A stretch of 64,000 bases of DNA, from the NCBI GenBank assembly GCA_012932295.1, contig JAAONU010000001.1, forward strand, positions 43,311,134 to 43,375,133, written 5' to 3'. Shown in pieces: positions 38,801-44,800 of the stretch. This DNA is from Cyclina sinensis (lineage: Eukaryota; Mollusca; Bivalvia; Venerida; Veneridae). The translations under genes and the position numbers were made by a program. The stretch's first letter is position 1; each line of letters begins with the position of its first letter. The notes beneath the pieces were generated by a model, which saw only the letters and a list, made by a program, of their open reading frames with translations, was not told the origin of the DNA and searched no databases.

Positions 38801-41800
38801 AACTTTTTATTTAATATATAAGTGACAATTTTCACAACTAAAAGTCAAGACTATCACAATTAGAAACAAGGATAAATTCAGAGGATTCCAACTGAAAGGA
38901 CCAATGTGCTATTTGGTCTACCTTTGATGTTATCTGAGTAAGGGAGATAATTTGTTATCAGGAATGTCCCTCATTACGCATCTGAATGAGGAACAATGCT
39001 ATATTCGACGGTAGATCACCAAAATTTTAAGATCTATTTCTATTCTAAGACATATGTATAGTTATACACAACTATGTGTCATTTTTTACGGTTGTTGTCC
39101 CTGTCAGGCTATTCCATTTACCCGCTATTCATTTTCCACGTGAAAACAACAAGGTCGTTTTTTTGAAAATAATGATAACACATAACTATCATAATTTCTG
39201 CGAACTTACCAAAGCAATATGCAGCAAAATTGTCGGTTTGCGTTAGATAATACTGCACCTCATTTCCGCATTTCCTTATGTCTAAACTTATTTGGTTTAG
39301 GCATATATCGAACGGAAACAATACACAAGCTGCAACTGAAATAACTTCATTTTCAGCCATAGCCTCTGTATCTGGATGATTTTCTGAAGAAAAAAAACGT
39401 ATTTACTTAATAAGGGATAAGTTTGTTAGCAATGAATACCCATATTTGTTCTTGAAACAAAAATGAAATTCAGTACAAAGTGAATATTAATTTAACAACT
39501 GTCGATTAACTGCTGTTTCAAAACTCTTAATAGGTGTATCAGTAACAGGCATTACACTTTAAGATATTGATTTCGAAAAATGTCTAACGAAAGTCTTTAG
39601 AGAAAGAATGAGGAAGACGTGATTTATTTACGCTTTACCACAAAATAAGAAAGAAGCTGCAACATATTTGCCAGCATGCTCTACAGACCTTTAAGATAGA
39701 TTGGTTGTTTTGTCCCGCAGACAAAGGGTACTGGCTTTGTGTTTTTATCTGGCATCAGATATTGTACACCATCTACACTTGCACTATACCATCCATGCGG
39801 TAGATAGTAATCGTTTATGTATTCGTCACTTCCGCGAACACCATCTGCTTGATCTGCTCTTGATCTTTTAACAAGATTGGGTACAACTCCGACTACATTA
39901 CCGCACGTGTCTTGATAAGAATAGTATAAAAATAAGGTAAAATAGATAAGATAATATAAACTTTTGATTGAAATGTATCTATCAGTTATAGAAACAAAAT
40001 GATTTTATGTTCAGATACCCTTTCCTTCAAAGGAACATTTCCAACCTTTCTTCCGAAAGCTAATAAAATATCATTATTTTAACAACTTTTGAAGTCCAAA
40101 TTGAAATAAAACAAGTTAATCAACAGATCCATAAATTATCCTGAATTGTCATTTTGACAGAGAACTGCATAACCACAACCTGCTTATACATTACTTAACT
40201 TGAAGCGATTCAAGTAACCTGGCGGTCAGTTTCTGAAAAATCAAAGGTAGAGCAACGTACGGTGTTTCGTTAGGGCCAGCGCTTACTCCCTGAGAACTTA
40301 AAGCGCGACACGAATATGTAACACGTGTTTGATATATTCGACCGTAAAAATCACACTTGTGAAATGTGTCATATTCGTCCGCGCACTATAATAGTAAAAA
40401 TATAAACACATATGTAACATACGTTGTGACAATAAACTATTACCATCGTTCACCATCACCATCCTCAATGACATCATCATCACCACCACCACGATAATAG
40501 TTAGTATAATCAGCATCATGGTTGTCGTCATTATTATTACTAGATGGGTGTTCAGTTGAACACTTGTGTTGCCCTCGGGTACTCTGTTAGAATAACAAGT
40601 TTAACAAGAGCCTGCTGGAAAAGACAGCATGCTCCTGCAAGTACAACAAAACCTGTCCGCAGACATTTCTCAGTTCTGGATAATAAATTATAAGCCAAGT
40701 TAAACAAGAGACCCGAATGAAAAAAAAAATGAGTGGGGCAGGGCAAGTACCTAGTCATATTAAATGAAAAAAAAATTAGGGAGTCAAGTACCTATGTATT
40801 AATACAAATAAAAAAATTCGCGCCCTGTGTATGGGGGTACTGGTTGGGGGCGAGGTTTGAGGGGTTGATGGGGAGTCAAGTAACTATGTCTTAAAAAATT
40901 GGGCCCGGGGTAGACTGGTTGGAGGGTGGGGTTGAGGGTGGATGGGGAGTCGAGTACCTATGTATTAAAAAAATGGGTCCCGGGGGACTGCTTGGGGTGG
41001 GGTTGAGGGTGGATGGGGAGTCAAGTACCTATGTATTAAAAATAATTCGGGCCCGGGGGGGACTGGTTTTGGGGGAGGGGTTGATGGTGGATGGGGAGTC
41101 AAGTGCTTATGTATTAAAAAATTTGGGCCAGGGGGTGGAACTAGTTGAGGTGTGGGAGTGGGGTCGAGGGTGGATGGGGAGTCGAGTACCTATGTATTAG
41201 AAAAATGGGTCCCGGGGGACTGCTTGGGGTGGGGTTGAGGGTGGATGGGGAGTCAAGTACCTATGTATTAAAAAAAGTTGGGCCGGGGGAGAGGGGGACC
41301 TGGTTGGGGGTGGGGTCGAAGGTGGATGGGGAGTCAAGTACTTATGTATTTAAAACAATCCGGGCCCGGGGATGGGGGACTGGTTTAGGGAGGAGGTCGA
41401 GGGTGGATGGGGAGTCAAGTACGTATTTTAAAAGAATGGCCTGGGGGGAACTTGTTGGGGTGCGGAGTGGGGTTGAGGATGGATGGGGAGTCAAGTGACT
41501 ATGTATTAAAAAATTAGACCAGGGGGAGGGACTGGTTAGGGGTGGGGTTGAGGGTGGATGGGGAGTCAAGTACCTATGTATTAAAAAAATTGGGGCCTTG
41601 GTGGGAGCTGGTTTGGGGGTTGAGTGTGGATAGGGAGTCAAGTACTTATGTATTAAAAAAATTGGGCCCGGGTGTGGAACTTGTTGGGGTGGGGGATGGT
41701 GTTGAGGGTAGACGGGGAGTCAAGTTCCTATGTATTAAAAGAAAATCGGACCGGGAGGGGACCTGGTTGGGGGAGGGGCGGGGTTTGAGGGTGGATGGGG

Positions 41801-44800
41801 AGGCAAGTACCTATGTATTAAAAAACAAGAGGGCCATGATGGACCTAAATCGCTCACCTGAGTCTCATTGCTCATGTTACAAACATCGTTATTGGTTTTT
41901 ATGTGTGCAAGTTTGAATAAGTTTGCAATAAGTTTGAAGACTCTGGGTGTAAAGGTACTCAAATTTTTTAGCAGAAAAAGGTCCCAGTGACTTTGACCTT
42001 TGTCCTACAGGCCCAAAAAACAATATGGTTCTTCTAATATAATTGCCCTATAAAGTTTAAAGGTTCTGGGTGTAATGATACTCCAGTCACTGAGAAGAAA
42101 TAGTTTTCACTCTACAGGTCCCTGTGACCTTGACTTTTGACCTACTGACCCCAAAAATGATTGGGTTCTTTTACTGAGTAAAGAAAATCATCCTATGAAG
42201 TTTGAAGGCTCTGGGTAAAATGGTACTCCAGTTACTGAGCAGAAACAGTTTTTACTCTACAGGTCCCTGTGAACTTAACCTTTGACCTATGGACCCTAAA
42301 AACAATAGGGTTTTTTCTAATACAATTTTCTTATAAAGTTTGAAGGCTCTGGGTGTAATGGTACTACAGTTACCCTGCAGAAATAGTTTTCACTTTACAG
42401 GTCCCTTTGACCCTGGCCTTTGACATACAAGCCCAAAAAACAATATGTTTCTTCTATTTAGTAAAAGCAATAATCCTATGAAGTTTGGAGGCTCTGGGTG
42501 AAATGGTAATCCTGTTATTGAGTGGAAACGGTTTTCACTCCAGAGGTCCCTCTGACCCTGACCTTTGACTTACTGACCAAAACACAAAAGGGATTATTTT
42601 GTTCTCAATAAGGGCAAAAACCTGTGAAGTTTGAAGGTTTTGGGTCAACTGGTACTCAAGTTATTGAAAGGAAACAATGTGTGACAGACAGACAGACAAA
42701 CAGACACCCATGGACAAGGCAAAAACAATATGTCTCCATCAGAAGGGCGGGGTTGGGGGAGACATAACAACGAACAATTGAAGGTATAGCCCTTGGTGTT
42801 TCAGAGCAGCATATTTTAAAAACTTTTCCTATATAAATCCTTGTGTAAAAACAAATGATCCCCCGGGTTGAGCAAGTTTTGACCCCAGGGTAATGATTTG
42901 AACAAACTTGGTAGAGGTCCACTAGACAATGCTGCAAACCAAATATCTAAATTCTAGGCCTTGTGTTTTCTGACAAGAAGATTTTCAAAACGTTTCCTAT
43001 ATAACTCTATGTAAAACATGTGACCCCTGGGGCAGGGCCTTTTTTGGACCCAGGGGCTATGATTTGAACAAACTTGGTAGAGGTCAGGTAGACAATGCTG
43101 TACACCAAATATCTTACGCCTTGTGGTATCTGAAAAGAAGATTTTTTAAAGTTTTTCCTATATAACTCTTTGTTAAACATGTGACCCCTGGGGCGGGGCC
43201 ATTTTTGACCCAGGAGCCATGATTTGAACAAACTTGGTAAAGGTCTACTGGACAATGATGCACACCAAATATCTAAACTCTAGGCCTTGCGATTTCTGAC
43301 AAGAAGATTTTTTAAAGTTTTTCCTATATAACTTTTTGTAAAACTTGTGACCCCTGGGGCTGGGCCATTTTTGACCCAGTAGCCATGATTTGAACAAACT
43401 TGGTAAAGGTCCACTCGACAATGCTGCAGAGCAAATATCTAAACTCTAGGCCTTGTGTTTTCAAACAAGAAGATTTTTTAGTTTTCCCTATATAAATCTT
43501 TGTAAAAACAACTAACCCCTGGGTGGGGTCAGTTTTGTCTCCACGGTTATAATTTGAACAAACTTGATAGAGGTCCATTAGATGATGCTTCATACTATAC
43601 ATCTAAGCTCCAGGCCTTGAGGTTTCGGAGAAAAAGATTTTTAAAGATCCAACTTTTAAAATCTAATTTTAGCTCCAGTGAACTAGAAATGCAATGGACC
43701 AGAACCATTTGAACACTCTTGGTAGAGCTTCATGCAAGGAACATCCCAGGCAAGTTTCATTTAATTTGGCCCTTTGGTTTCAGAGGATGTGTCATTTGAA
43801 TGAAAAAATGACGACGGACGGACGGACGGAAGACGGACAAAGACTGATCACAAAAGCTCACCCTGAACACTTTATGCTCAGGTGAGCTAAAAATAAGCCC
43901 GAGGACTAGTTGGAAGGTGGGGTTGAGGGTGGATGGGGAGCCAAGTACCTATGTGTTAAAAAAATTGTGCGGGGGGTACTGGTTGGGGGGTGGGGTCGAG
44001 GGTGGATGGGGAGTCAAGTACCTATGTATTGAAAAAAAATTCGGACCCGGAGGGAACTAGTTTAAGAGGGTAGGTGGGTAGGATGGATGAGGGGTCAAGT
44101 ACCTATGTATTAAAAAATTGGGTGGGGGGAACTGGTTTCAGTGGGGAAGGGGGGTCGGGTTGAGGGTTGATGGGGAGTCAAGTGACTACGTATTGAAAAA
44201 GAAATAGGGTGGGGACTGGTTGGGGATGGGGTTGAGGGTGTATGGAGAGTCAAGTACCTATGTATTAAAAAAAACAGGTTTGGGAGGGTGGGTTGAGGGT
44301 GGATGGGGAGTCAAGTACCTATGTATTGAAAAAATAAATTCGGGCCCGGGGAGCGGGAACTGGTTAGGGGATGGTGTTGAAGGTTGGATGGGGAGTCAAG
44401 TACCTATGTATTAAAAAAATCGGGCCCGGGGGGCTGGTTAGGGGGAACTAAAAAAAGGGTGGGGGTAACGTTGGAGCGGTGGGGGGATCCTAATGCAGAG
44501 GGGGAGAGGAGGTGGGGGGAGTACTTACCCATTTCATGTCAGTTGATATTTTATTTTTAGGCTTAAAAAGTTTATTTCCTATATATAAGTATAAGCAAAA
44601 TCAAGTGACCCCATGGGATGGGGCTAACTTTGATACCAGGGTCATTGGTACCATAGCGACACAAAAACCAAATTAAGCAAGTTTTGTCATTGTTAACCTA
44701 CATGCCCCAGGAACCCAATCCACAGTCAGAGACATATAATCTCTTACTGTGGCCTTAACTTCAAGCTTCGGAACACGCATTGTCTCTATGCGGCAAACAT

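Noticed and set aside
41145..41916. Open frames of over 100 codons (VDGESSTYVLKK repeats)
   Set aside because: They are by-products of the G-rich 75-bp satellite, read in several frames on both strands.
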